Below, piece by piece: positions 1-4,718 of a stretch of 5,859 nt of DNA. Each line of letters begins with the position of its first letter. Within the stretch, counting starts at the first letter, position 1. The position numbers and the translations under genes are program-made. Below the pieces are notes generated by a model that searched no databases, had not been told where the DNA came from, and saw only the letters and a program-made list of their open reading frames with translations. This DNA comes from Spirochaetes bacterium RIFOXYC1_FULL_54_7 (GTDB lineage Bacteria; Spirochaetota; Spirochaetia; Treponematales; UBA12059): contig MIBM01000316.1 in the NCBI GenBank assembly GCA_001830645.1, positions 1,847-7,705 on the forward strand, in the 5' to 3' direction.

Positions 1-135
1 TCCAGTAGGATACAGACAGTGCACCTTGCGGGTGATGAGGAATTCGGTCAGGCGTTGCACCGCCGCAAGGTCGACATTACCTTGCTCGTCGAATGGGGTA
101 ACCATGGCTGTAACTATACCCTTGAGCAATTTCAC
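1..135 (-). CDS. DapA/NanA-family aldolase or synthase (N-terminal part)
   Basis: Only the first 45 codons are present; the gene runs off the left edge. The peptide begins VKLLKGIVTAMVTPFDEQGN, continues into a helix (VDLAAVQRLTEFLI), and the window ends at LYPTG. This is the N-terminus of the dihydrodipicolinate synthase / N-acetylneuraminate lyase / keto-deoxy sugar acid aldolase superfamily: a G(I/V)xxAxVTPF first strand, then the YPTG(TTGE) loop that helps bind the pyruvate carboxylate. Family members are cytosolic TIM barrels forming a Schiff base between lysine and an alpha-keto acid; the lysine lies outside the window. I chose the GTG at 135 because GGAGGT (144-149) sits 8 bases upstream. 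The ATG at 143 abuts that site and meets a stop after three codons. The gene follows the DhaL-like gene by 15 bases, so it is the third gene of the operon. In that setting a catabolic aldolase for a sugar acid is more likely than lysine biosynthesis, but the substrate cannot be read. Confidence 0.85.
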   Translation of the reverse strand, partial: MKLLKGIVTAMVTPFDEQGNVDLAAVQRLTEFLITRKVHCLYPTG

Positions 136-143
136 AGTGTCAT

Positions 144-149
144 ACCTCC
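144..149 (-). promoter_or_regulatory. Ribosome binding site deciding the GTG start of the DapA-type gene
   Basis: On the minus strand GGAGGT lies just after the TAA of the DhaL-like gene and 8 bases before the GTG at 135. It touches the out-of-frame ATG at 143, which leads to a stop within four codons, so GTG is the functional start. Confidence 0.7.
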
Positions 150-150
150 G

Positions 151-798
151 TTATCCTGTCACACTCCGTAAAAACCACTCACGCGCTCCACGCATGATCA
201 TTGCAATGGCTGAAGCACCGGGATCGGGCTTACCTATCGATTGATCACCGAAGACCGCAGCCTTGCCATGCACGGAAAGGAGGCCAGCTGTTGCAACAAC
301 AGCCAGATCAGCAGCCCGGGATGCGGCATCCATACAGGCAGCAATATCCCCACCAGTCGACAAGGCGGCTTCCCATGCCTCCAATGCCGGGTAAAGGGCA
401 TCAAGCAGGGTCTTCTCACCGCGCTTGGCCTTGCTGCGGACAGCGATACCTTCCACGGCAGCCCTGAACATCTCCAGACCAGCAGCAGCGTCAATGTCAC
501 CCCGGACAGGCGCAGCCTTACCAGCCCGGATGATGCCCGTCGAGACGAGTGTACCCATCGTCGATGGCACTGTTTCGGCCATCGTGAAACCAGCCTGCAT
601 CAGCAACTGTGCAGTATCCGCCGGAGCGTCATCTCTGGCCATGAACTGACAGATGGCGTAGAAACCATTGACCATGGTCAATCCGAGATCACCATCACCC
701 AGATCAGCATCCAGACTGGTCAACAGATCCTTGCCGGTGGTGACCGATCGGCTCATGGCATCGAAGACGCCTATAACATCATTCCTGCACAGGTCCAT
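151..798 (-). CDS. dhaL: DhaL-like (DAK2) nucleotide-binding subunit of a dihydroxyacetone-type kinase
   Basis: A 215-residue protein, the normal length for a stand-alone DhaL. This family supplies the ADP/ATP-binding half of the kinase that phosphorylates dihydroxyacetone or related ketoses held covalently by DhaK. Visible motifs: LDADLGDGDLG at 29-39, with aspartates 30, 35 and 37 matching the three magnesium-binding aspartates of known DhaL; KRGEKTLLDAL at 125-135, the usual GDKTMxDAL helix; and GDQSIGKPDPGA at 184-195, the usual GxRSxGxxDPGA near the C-terminus. Two sites depart from the classic form: the H of GDGDHG is L38, and the glycine-rich GGxSG loop is replaced by PSTMGTL at 78-84. 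This suggests a DhaL subfamily with a different substrate or nucleotide geometry. A ribosome binding site (AGAGG, 807-811) sits 8 bases before the ATG. The gene follows the DhaK-like gene by 12 bases. No DhaM or other PTS component is present, so ATP is the likely phosphate donor. Confidence 0.9.
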   Translation of the reverse strand: MDLCRNDVIGVFDAMSRSVTTGKDLLTSLDADLGDGDLGLTMVNGFYAICQFMARDDAPADTAQLLMQAGFTMAETVPSTMGTLVSTGIIRAGKAAPVRGDIDAAAGLEMFRAAVEGIAVRSKAKRGEKTLLDALYPALEAWEAALSTGGDIAACMDAASRAADLAVVATAGLLSVHGKAAVFGDQSIGKPDPGASAIAMIMRGAREWFLRSVTG

Positions 799-810
799 AT
801 CTCAGACCTC

Positions 811-1815
811 TCAGGGGCATGGGAACAAAGGACTGGATGCGGCACAATCCAGATAGTGGCTCAATTCTTCATCCAGCAGGATGACCGAAACCGATGCGCC
901 ACTCATCTCCATTGAAGTGGCAAACTCTCCAATGCGTACCCGTCGCAGGGTGATACCTTTTCCAACCAGTATTTTGTGGACACGGCGGTAGAGTATGTAC
1001 AGCTCTTCGCGGGGGGTAGCACCCAGACCGTTTACCAGAACGGAAACCGTCGACCCACCGGGAATGGGCATGTCAGTCAGGATGATGTCCAACATTGCAT
1101 CAACGGTCTCGTCTGCCGTCTTGAGGGCAGTACGAGAGATGCCTTTCTCGCCGTGAATGCCCATACCTAGCTCCATCTCGTTGTCACCTATCGTAAAACC
1201 AGGCCTACCTACCTCGGGAATGATACAAGGTGAAAGAGCAACCCCGACAGTACGAGTACGATCCACAGCCTTCCGGGTTACCCTGGCTACACCTTCCAGA
1301 TCCAATCCTTCATCAGCTGCCGCTCCTGCAGCCTTGTAGGCAAAGTATATGCCGGCTACACCCCGACGCTTGTCCTCCTCACCTTTCACGGATGATGCTG
1401 CGTCGTCATTACCTGTAACATGCACGGTGCGTATACCCGAAACATCGGCCATCTCGGAGGCCATACCGAAGTTGATGACGTCACCACTATAATTTCCATA
1501 CAGGAAAAGCACACCATGGCCACGATCTACCGCTGAAGTCACCTGAGCAATCTGCCTGGCACTCGGCGAAGCGAATACATTGCCAACGGCCACCCCATCC
1601 AGCAATCCAGGTCCTACAAACCCAAGGAAGAGTGGCAGGTGACCGGAGCCGCCACCAGTCACAATGGCTACCTTGCGCCTGGCAGCATCCATGCCTACTG
1701 CAACCAGGCAGTGCAGGTCATTGCCAACCGATTGGAGTTCATCCGGATGAGCGGCCAGGATGCCTTCAAGCATTTCAGTTACAAACTGATCGGGCTTGTT
1801 CATTAATTTCTTCAT
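811..1815 (-). CDS. dhaK: DhaK-like (DAK1) substrate-binding subunit of a dihydroxyacetone-type kinase
   Basis: A 334-residue protein starting MKKLMNKPDQF, near the usual DhaK length. The family binds a short-chain ketose, classically dihydroxyacetone, as a hemiaminal on a histidine and passes it phosphate from the DhaL-bound nucleotide. The catalytic set is intact: GGGSGH at 54-59 with H59, YGNYSGDVINFG at 106-117 with D112, and GMGIHGEKG at 218-226 with H221 as the covalent histidine. VTGNDDAASS and RRGVAGIYFAYKAAGA, typical of the first domain, are also present. The ATG at 1815 was chosen over two upstream TTG codons (1818 and 1821) because GAGG (1823-1826) is 7 bases before it. It is the first gene of a leftward operon with the DhaL-like and DapA-like genes. 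A promoter with an operator-like block lies just upstream, so control by the divergent LacI-type regulator is likely. The true substrate may be dihydroxyacetone, a tetrulose such as erythrulose, or another ketose. Confidence 0.92.
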   Translation of the reverse strand: MKKLMNKPDQFVTEMLEGILAAHPDELQSVGNDLHCLVAVGMDAARRKVAIVTGGGSGHLPLFLGFVGPGLLDGVAVGNVFASPSARQIAQVTSAVDRGHGVLFLYGNYSGDVINFGMASEMADVSGIRTVHVTGNDDAASSVKGEEDKRRGVAGIYFAYKAAGAAADEGLDLEGVARVTRKAVDRTRTVGVALSPCIIPEVGRPGFTIGDNEMELGMGIHGEKGISRTALKTADETVDAMLDIILTDMPIPGGSTVSVLVNGLGATPREELYILYRRVHKILVGKGITLRRVRIGEFATSMEMSGASVSVILLDEELSHYLDCAASSPLFPCP

Positions 1816-1822
1816 CAACAAA

Positions 1823-1826
1823 CCTC
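1823..1826 (-). promoter_or_regulatory. Ribosome binding site deciding the DhaK-like start
   Basis: GAGG on the minus strand, 7 bases before the ATG at 1815. The two in-frame TTG codons directly upstream (1818 and 1821) are too close to this site to be starts, which fixes the 334-residue form. Confidence 0.65.
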
Positions 1827-1846
1827 ACTTTACTAGTTGTTTCTTG

Positions 1847-1874
1847 AGTGTATCATGTCATTTAAATCTGTCAA
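1847..1874 (-). promoter_or_regulatory. Predicted sigma-70-type promoter of the dhaK-dhaL-dapA-like operon
   Basis: On the minus strand a perfect TTGACA -35 box (1869-1874) is followed, after 16 bases, by TACACT (1847-1852) preceded by TG one base upstream (extended -10). Transcription would begin near 1840, leaving a leader of about 25 bases before the ATG at 1815. The -35 box lies inside TTCAGTTGACAG, the same 12-mer that covers the -35 box of the divergent promoter. Confidence 0.6.
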
Positions 1875-1892
1875 CTGAATTATTTTAATTTC
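1868..1892. promoter_or_regulatory. Operator-like half-site over the dhaK-side -35 box
   Basis: TCAACTGAA (1871-1879) is identical to the left arm of the perfect palindrome at 2000-2021. The partner arm here (1884-1892, TTTAATTTC) is degenerate, matching 5 of 9 positions of TTCAGTTGA. Reading outward on the minus strand, the 12-base block TTCAGTTGACAG includes the -35 hexamer, so a bound protein would block polymerase. Its separation from the perfect palindrome is 129 bases centre to centre, about twelve helical turns, so looping between the sites is conceivable. Confidence 0.5.
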
Positions 1893-1999
1893 ATATGATT
1901 TCCTATTTATATATCATACAATGTTTTAACTTGTTCAATCATTAACAGATTTTTAATGTAGTATTTAGATATTTAGTATTTTTCCAATTTTTTTGTATT

Positions 2000-2021
2000 T
2001 CAACTGAAAATATTCAGTTGA
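2000..2021. promoter_or_regulatory. Perfect 9+4+9 inverted repeat, probable operator
   Basis: Left arm TCAACTGAA (2000-2008), four-base spacer AATA, right arm TTCAGTTGA (2013-2021); the arms are exact reverse complements. The right arm overlaps the TTGACA -35 box (2018-2023) of the regulator promoter. Position and symmetry suit an autoregulatory operator for the LacI-family protein encoded just downstream. The A/T-rich centre lacks the central CG found in most LacI-family operators, so another dimeric regulator cannot be excluded. Confidence 0.65.
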
Positions 2022-2047
2022 CAGCTCTGTAGATTATCTACTATATT
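2018..2047 (+). promoter_or_regulatory. Predicted sigma-70-type promoter of the LacI-family regulator gene
   Basis: TTGACA (2018-2023), an 18-base spacer, and TATATT (2042-2047). Transcription would start near 2054 and give a leader of about 50 bases to the ATG at 2105. The -35 box is shared with the right arm of the perfect inverted repeat, which implies negative autoregulation. Confidence 0.6.
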
Positions 2048-2094
2048 GTGGAACTGTCGGAATACAAATCATCGCCAACATCCAGACGGGGAGT

Positions 2095-2099
2095 AAGGA
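2095..2099 (+). promoter_or_regulatory. Ribosome binding site deciding the regulator start
   Basis: AAGGA lies 5 bases before the ATG at 2105, with a second purine block GGGGAG at 2088-2093. This favours the start that gives the usual MAIRIKDIA N-terminus over the GTG at 2048. Confidence 0.55.
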
Positions 2100-2104
2100 A
2101 GGCC

Positions 2105-3136
2105 ATGGCTATTCGAATCAAGGATATCGCCAATGTTGCCGGTGTCTCTCCAGCGACCGTGTCCATGGTGCTCAACAATCGCCCTGGAGTCGGAGACAGT
2201 ACCCGGCAGAACATCCTGGACATTGCACGTTCCATGAACTACGACAGCGAACGCAGTGCCAACCTGACCCGGCATCGTGATGAGACCATCCGCTTCCTTC
2301 ACATCTCCCGGCATGGCCACGTAGTCAACAACGAGCATGAGATATTCATCGCCAACTACATCGACGGTCTCAGCCGGGAAGCCCGCAAACTCCGTCTGAA
2401 CCTGGAAATTTTCACGATCCAGCTGGGTTCCATAGAAGAGATTGTCAAGGCCGCACAGGATCAGCGCAGCGGTGGGACCATCGTGTTAGGCACGGAGCTC
2501 TCCGCACAGGAGATCCGTTGCTTCCAACCGATCGATACACCGATCGTATTCATAGACAATTATGACGAAGTCGCGGGTTTCAACTTTGTCGATATGAACA
2601 ACAAGGAATCCGTCTTCATGGCAGTTGAACATTTTGTAAACAAGGGCCATCGCGAAATCGGCATTGTGGCAAGCTATGTGACAACGCCTAACTTTGCCAT
2701 GCGTGCCACGGCCTTCAAGGAAGCTTTGGCCTATCATGGGCTACCTTACGTCAAGGATTTCTGCTTCATGGTCGATTCAACCTTTCCCGGAGTCTACAAA
2801 GACATGATTGAAACCTTGCCAACCCGCAAGAAGCTGCCGACTGCGCTGTTCTGCTCCAACGATATCATTGCTTTCGGATGCATCAAGGCACTAAAGGAGA
2901 AGGGCATCCGCGTCCCTGAGGATGTTTCGATCATTGGCTTCGATAATCTGCCGACATCGGCTATGCTCGACCCAGCCCTCACCACCATCGAGGTATCCAA
3001 ACGCCAGATTGGCAAGCTGGCCGTGCGGATCCTCAATGAGTGTATAAAATCCCCTGGTCCGTTGCCCGCCGCCAAGGTTCTGGTTTCCGGAGAACTGGTG
3101 GAACGTTTCAGCGTAAGGGATCTCAACCAGAGCTGA
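2105..3136 (+). CDS. LacI-family transcriptional regulator
   Basis: A 343-residue protein of standard LacI-family length. An N-terminal helix-turn-helix (residues 5-24, IKDIANVAGVSPATVSMVLN) is followed by a hinge (about 46-58) and a periplasmic-binding-protein-like effector domain (about 62-340). Typical core motifs are ALFCSNDIIAFG (247-258), PEDVSIIGFDNL (271-282), ALTTIEVSKRQIGKLAV (291-307) and ELVERFSVRD (330-339). The hinge reads YDSERSANLTRHRD instead of the usual YxPNxxARxL, a departure in the part that inserts in the operator minor groove. I start at ATG 2105, with AAGGA (2095-2099) 5 bases upstream. An in-frame GTG at 2048 would add 19 residues but abuts the predicted -10 box and has no ribosome binding site. 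The gene is divergent from the DhaK/DhaL/DapA-like operon, so it probably represses that operon and itself until a pathway sugar or intermediate binds. The effector is not deducible. Confidence 0.93.
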   Translation: MAIRIKDIANVAGVSPATVSMVLNNRPGVGDSTRQNILDIARSMNYDSERSANLTRHRDETIRFLHISRHGHVVNNEHEIFIANYIDGLSREARKLRLNLEIFTIQLGSIEEIVKAAQDQRSGGTIVLGTELSAQEIRCFQPIDTPIVFIDNYDEVAGFNFVDMNNKESVFMAVEHFVNKGHREIGIVASYVTTPNFAMRATAFKEALAYHGLPYVKDFCFMVDSTFPGVYKDMIETLPTRKKLPTALFCSNDIIAFGCIKALKEKGIRVPEDVSIIGFDNLPTSAMLDPALTTIEVSKRQIGKLAVRILNECIKSPGPLPAAKVLVSGELVERFSVRDLNQS

Positions 3137-3226
3137 GACATCCGGCATCTGCAGCTGATCCAAGCTGCCAGCAGCAGGACTGCCAGGCATCGACACGGAC
3201 TTCCGATTACTGACAGCACTACCGGC

Positions 3227-3250
3227 CGCTGGCGTCATGGACTGCCAGCG
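3227..3250. other. Hairpin between the convergent regulator and cupin genes
   Basis: CGCTGGC (3227-3233) and GCCAGCG (3244-3250) are exact reverse complements around a 10-base loop, whose GTC/GAC could extend the stem past a bulged T. It lies in the 119-base gap between two converging genes, so it could act as a shared terminator. No T-run follows on either strand, so intrinsic termination is doubtful. The rest of the gap (3137-3226) shows no gene; it contains GGACTGCCAG at 3177-3186, repeated at 3239-3248. Confidence 0.35.
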
Positions 3251-3255
3251 ACCAT

Positions 3256-3687
3256 TCAAATTGACTGTAGTCTGGCGCCTGGTGGCAAAGGCGGTACATC
3301 AATGCCAGCCCTGGGAAGGGTTCCGTCCAATTCCTGGCGGCCATGTAGTACCTCACCCTGCCCACAGCAATACAGCATCACCAAAGGTTCTTTGCCAGTA
3401 TTGGTCAACTGGTGATAGGTGCCCGGTGGCACATAGGCCAATTGCCCGGCATGTACCTCGACACACTCAGTGCCCTGGCAAAGCTCACCCGTCCCGGAGA
3501 GGATAAAATAGCTCTCCTCGGGCTCGTGGCTGTGCCATGGCACTTGGCCGCCGTCTGGATCAAGGACCACATACCCTTGGTTGAAATGAAGTCCCTGCAC
3601 CACAGAGTTGCCGCCAATCAGCGGACGTGTAACCCGGCCGGCAGGGTAACGGACACCAGGTAGATCAAGGGCATCGATGATGATCAT
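3256..3687 (-). CDS. Single-domain cupin protein, probable metal-binding
   Basis: A 143-residue small beta-barrel cupin. Motif 1 runs from G47 to G65 and shows the canonical spacing HxH, three residues, E, six residues, G (H52, H54, E58, G65). Motif 2 is GQLAYVPPGTYHQLTN (81-96), a full match to G(x5)PxGxxH(x3)N with H92. H52, H54, E58 and H92 therefore form the standard 3-His-1-Glu metal site. Known cupins of this size include sugar isomerases, sugar-acid processing enzymes of the KdgF type, dioxygenases and simple ligand binders; the sequence does not choose among them. The start overlaps the stop of the upstream two-domain cupin as ATGA, with GAGGA (3697-3701) 9 bases before, which indicates translational coupling and a shared task. 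It converges on the LacI-family gene. A link to the DhaK/DhaL operon is inferred only from proximity. Confidence 0.88.
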   Translation of the reverse strand: MIIIDALDLPGVRYPAGRVTRPLIGGNSVVQGLHFNQGYVVLDPDGGQVPWHSHEPEESYFILSGTGELCQGTECVEVHAGQLAYVPPGTYHQLTNTGKEPLVMLYCCGQGEVLHGRQELDGTLPRAGIDVPPLPPGARLQSI

Positions 3688-4424
3688 CGTGTTTTATCCT
3701 CGGGCAGTGCACTACAATGAATGACCGTACCCACAGGCGAACGGCACAGCAGCCGGAAGGCTTCGCTTCCTGCAGTCAGGACCACACTGCCTTCGGCCAG
3801 GTCTACCACAGGTTGGCGAGGACATTCCAGCACGAACTCTCCGGTTAGCAACACCAGCACACCTTCACGTCCTTCCTCAACCAGATCCACAGTTTCTTCC
3901 GTCTTGAGCGAGCCATATTCCAGAAGCATCCGGCTTGAACCGTGTTCCGGACCAAAAACCCGCCGCCAGTCACAGGACTTCCGGAAATCCGGACTGCCAG
4001 AGGCCATCCGTACCACCAGTACAGTGCTGACCCTGTCGGAAGCCGGCACCGGTCTCTTGGTTTCTGTCTTGTTGTGCTCACCAGTATACAAGGCCATATC
4101 GGGCGGGGACTGCAGGCTCACCATCCGGACAACGCCATCACCGGTATTCAACGTACCATGAACCTCGCCAGCCGGTATCATCAGAGCTTCACCAGCCACA
4201 GCTGGCGTATACTTTTGTCCCTGCCTGAGGGCTACCGAACCGTCCAGTACAATGATGATGTCATCGCTATAGTCGTGGATATGCTGATAAAATTCATTGC
4301 CGGAATCATGCCTTGCATGATTCAGAGTGATGAAGGATGCGCCCATCTCCGGATGTATCACCCGCCAGTTTCGTCCCTTCCCCATGTTGAAAGCCGTTCC
4401 ACCTGTCAAATTCAGGAACTGCAT
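3684..4424 (-). CDS. Two-domain cupin (bicupin) with a degenerate second domain
   Basis: A 246-residue protein starting MQFLNLTGGT. The N-terminal cupin domain (about 25-110) has QHIHDYSDDIIIVLDG (47-62) with H48 and H50; an aspartate (D54 or D55) takes the place of the usual glutamate. It also has GEALMIPAGEVHGTLN (78-93), a full second motif with H89. The C-terminal domain (about 150-240) keeps the strand and turn pattern of a cupin (GVLVLLTGEF, GSVVLTAGS) but has no metal histidines, so it is probably structural. A linker rich in K, R, T and P separates them. I chose the ATG at 4424 because GGAGGG (4428-4433) immediately precedes it; the upstream ATG at 4439 has no ribosome binding site and overlaps the end of the preceding remnant. 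It is the first intact gene of the cupin pair and its stop overlaps the next start. No promoter is evident directly upstream, so transcription may read through from the acetyltransferase genes. The substrate is unknown. Confidence 0.82.
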   Translation of the reverse strand: MQFLNLTGGTAFNMGKGRNWRVIHPEMGASFITLNHARHDSGNEFYQHIHDYSDDIIIVLDGSVALRQGQKYTPAVAGEALMIPAGEVHGTLNTGDGVVRMVSLQSPPDMALYTGEHNKTETKRPVPASDRVSTVLVVRMASGSPDFRKSCDWRRVFGPEHGSSRMLLEYGSLKTEETVDLVEEGREGVLVLLTGEFVLECPRQPVVDLAEGSVVLTAGSEAFRLLCRSPVGTVIHCSALPEDKTR

Positions 4425-4427
4425 GGT

Positions 4428-4433
4428 CCCTCC
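4428..4433 (-). promoter_or_regulatory. Ribosome binding site deciding the bicupin start
   Basis: GGAGGG on the minus strand, three bases (ACC) before the ATG at 4424. It lies inside the reading frame that would start at 4439, arguing that the five extra N-terminal residues are not made. Confidence 0.65.
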
Positions 4434-4435
4434 AA

Positions 4436-4708
4436 TCATTCATGTCGTACAAGCACCTGATCAGATTCGAGTATGTCTTTGGTACCAGCACAATCCGGAA
4501 AACCCGGTCCTGGCAATGGCCGCAATGGCATCGGGAACCCGGCCCATGGTTGGGTAGTCAAAGGCAAAGCTGGCCTTGACCGGTGGCGGTGGATTCTCCT
4601 TGAGCCAGGCGGGTTCAGTGAAAGCGATATATCCCCCGGACCCTGTCGGGGCAAGCTTTCGTACAACTCAAATAAAATTTCCCAGAGGTGAGGTTTGGGT
4701 TCGTTCAT
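4436..4708 (-). pseudogene. Decayed class I SAM-dependent methyltransferase (internal deletion plus frameshift)
   Basis: The ATG at 4708 has a good ribosome binding site (AGGTGG, 4715-4720) and opens MNEPKPHLWEILFELYE, then SLPRQGPGD. That is the N-terminus of a class I methyltransferase group whose intact members run on through a Rossmann fold. Here the next recognisable piece is in another frame: GYIAFTEPAWLKENPP, then VKASFAFDYPTMGRVPDAIAAIARTGF, the C-terminal part of the same kind of protein. The whole SAM-binding core is missing. The two parts meet at CCGGGGG (about 4634-4640), which can encode PGD at the end of the first part or PGGY at the start of the second. One extra G would restore the frame, so the joint looks like a short-homology deletion. 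After TGF the similarity stops (about 4495-4500). The initiating frame continues to a TGA at 4436-4438 as unrelated sequence ending KDILESDQVLVRHE. A 90-residue product would be translated but cannot be a methyltransferase. The family call rests on remembered family patterns. Confidence 0.7.
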
Positions 4709-4718
4709 TTCATGCCAC

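Larger units (their letters stand above)
1822..2104. other. AT-rich divergent control region between dhaK-like operon and regulator gene
   Basis: About 280 bases with no supportable gene on either strand. Composition switches abruptly to A/T, especially 1860-2045, against the GC-richer flanking genes. It holds two outward-facing promoters, one perfect inverted repeat and one matching half-site (listed separately). The middle (about 1890-1995) is a run of A/T tracts with small repeats such as TTTAGTATTT. These could act as UP-type promoter enhancers or bent DNA. I see no RNA gene or riboswitch in it. Confidence 0.75.

Noticed and set aside
241..915. Plus-strand 224-residue open frame opposite the DhaL- and DhaK-like genes
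   Set aside because: It spans the junction of two well-supported minus-strand genes, its protein has no family features, and it is explained as an antisense shadow.
2048..2104. GTG start giving the LacI-type regulator 19 extra residues
   Set aside because: It abuts the predicted -10 box, upstream of the expected transcript start, has no ribosome binding site, and the added residues are not part of the family.
1822..2104. Riboswitch, small RNA or mobile-element end in the AT-rich gap
   Set aside because: No conserved riboswitch pattern, terminator, terminal inverted repeats or target duplication was seen; promoters and an operator explain the visible structure.
3227..3250. Strong intrinsic terminator between the convergent genes
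   Set aside because: The stem is real, but no T-run follows on either strand, so it is listed only as a hairpin.
2794..3259. Minus-strand open frames opposite the end of the regulator gene, as a gene in the gap 3137-3255
   Set aside because: They are mostly antisense to a conserved LacI C-terminus and show no recognisable domain.
3942..4460. Plus-strand 172-residue open frame opposite the bicupin
   Set aside because: The opposite strand encodes a protein with full cupin motifs; this is a by-product of its codon pattern.
4306..4491. Minus-strand frame MLVPKTYSNLIRCLYDMND as a separate small gene
   Set aside because: It overlaps the bicupin ribosome binding site and the start of its coding region in another frame, with no ribosome binding site of its own.
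4634..4640. Phase-variable G tract switching the methyltransferase frame
   Set aside because: The run has only five G residues, too short for typical slippage, and restoring the frame would still leave the cofactor-binding core absent.
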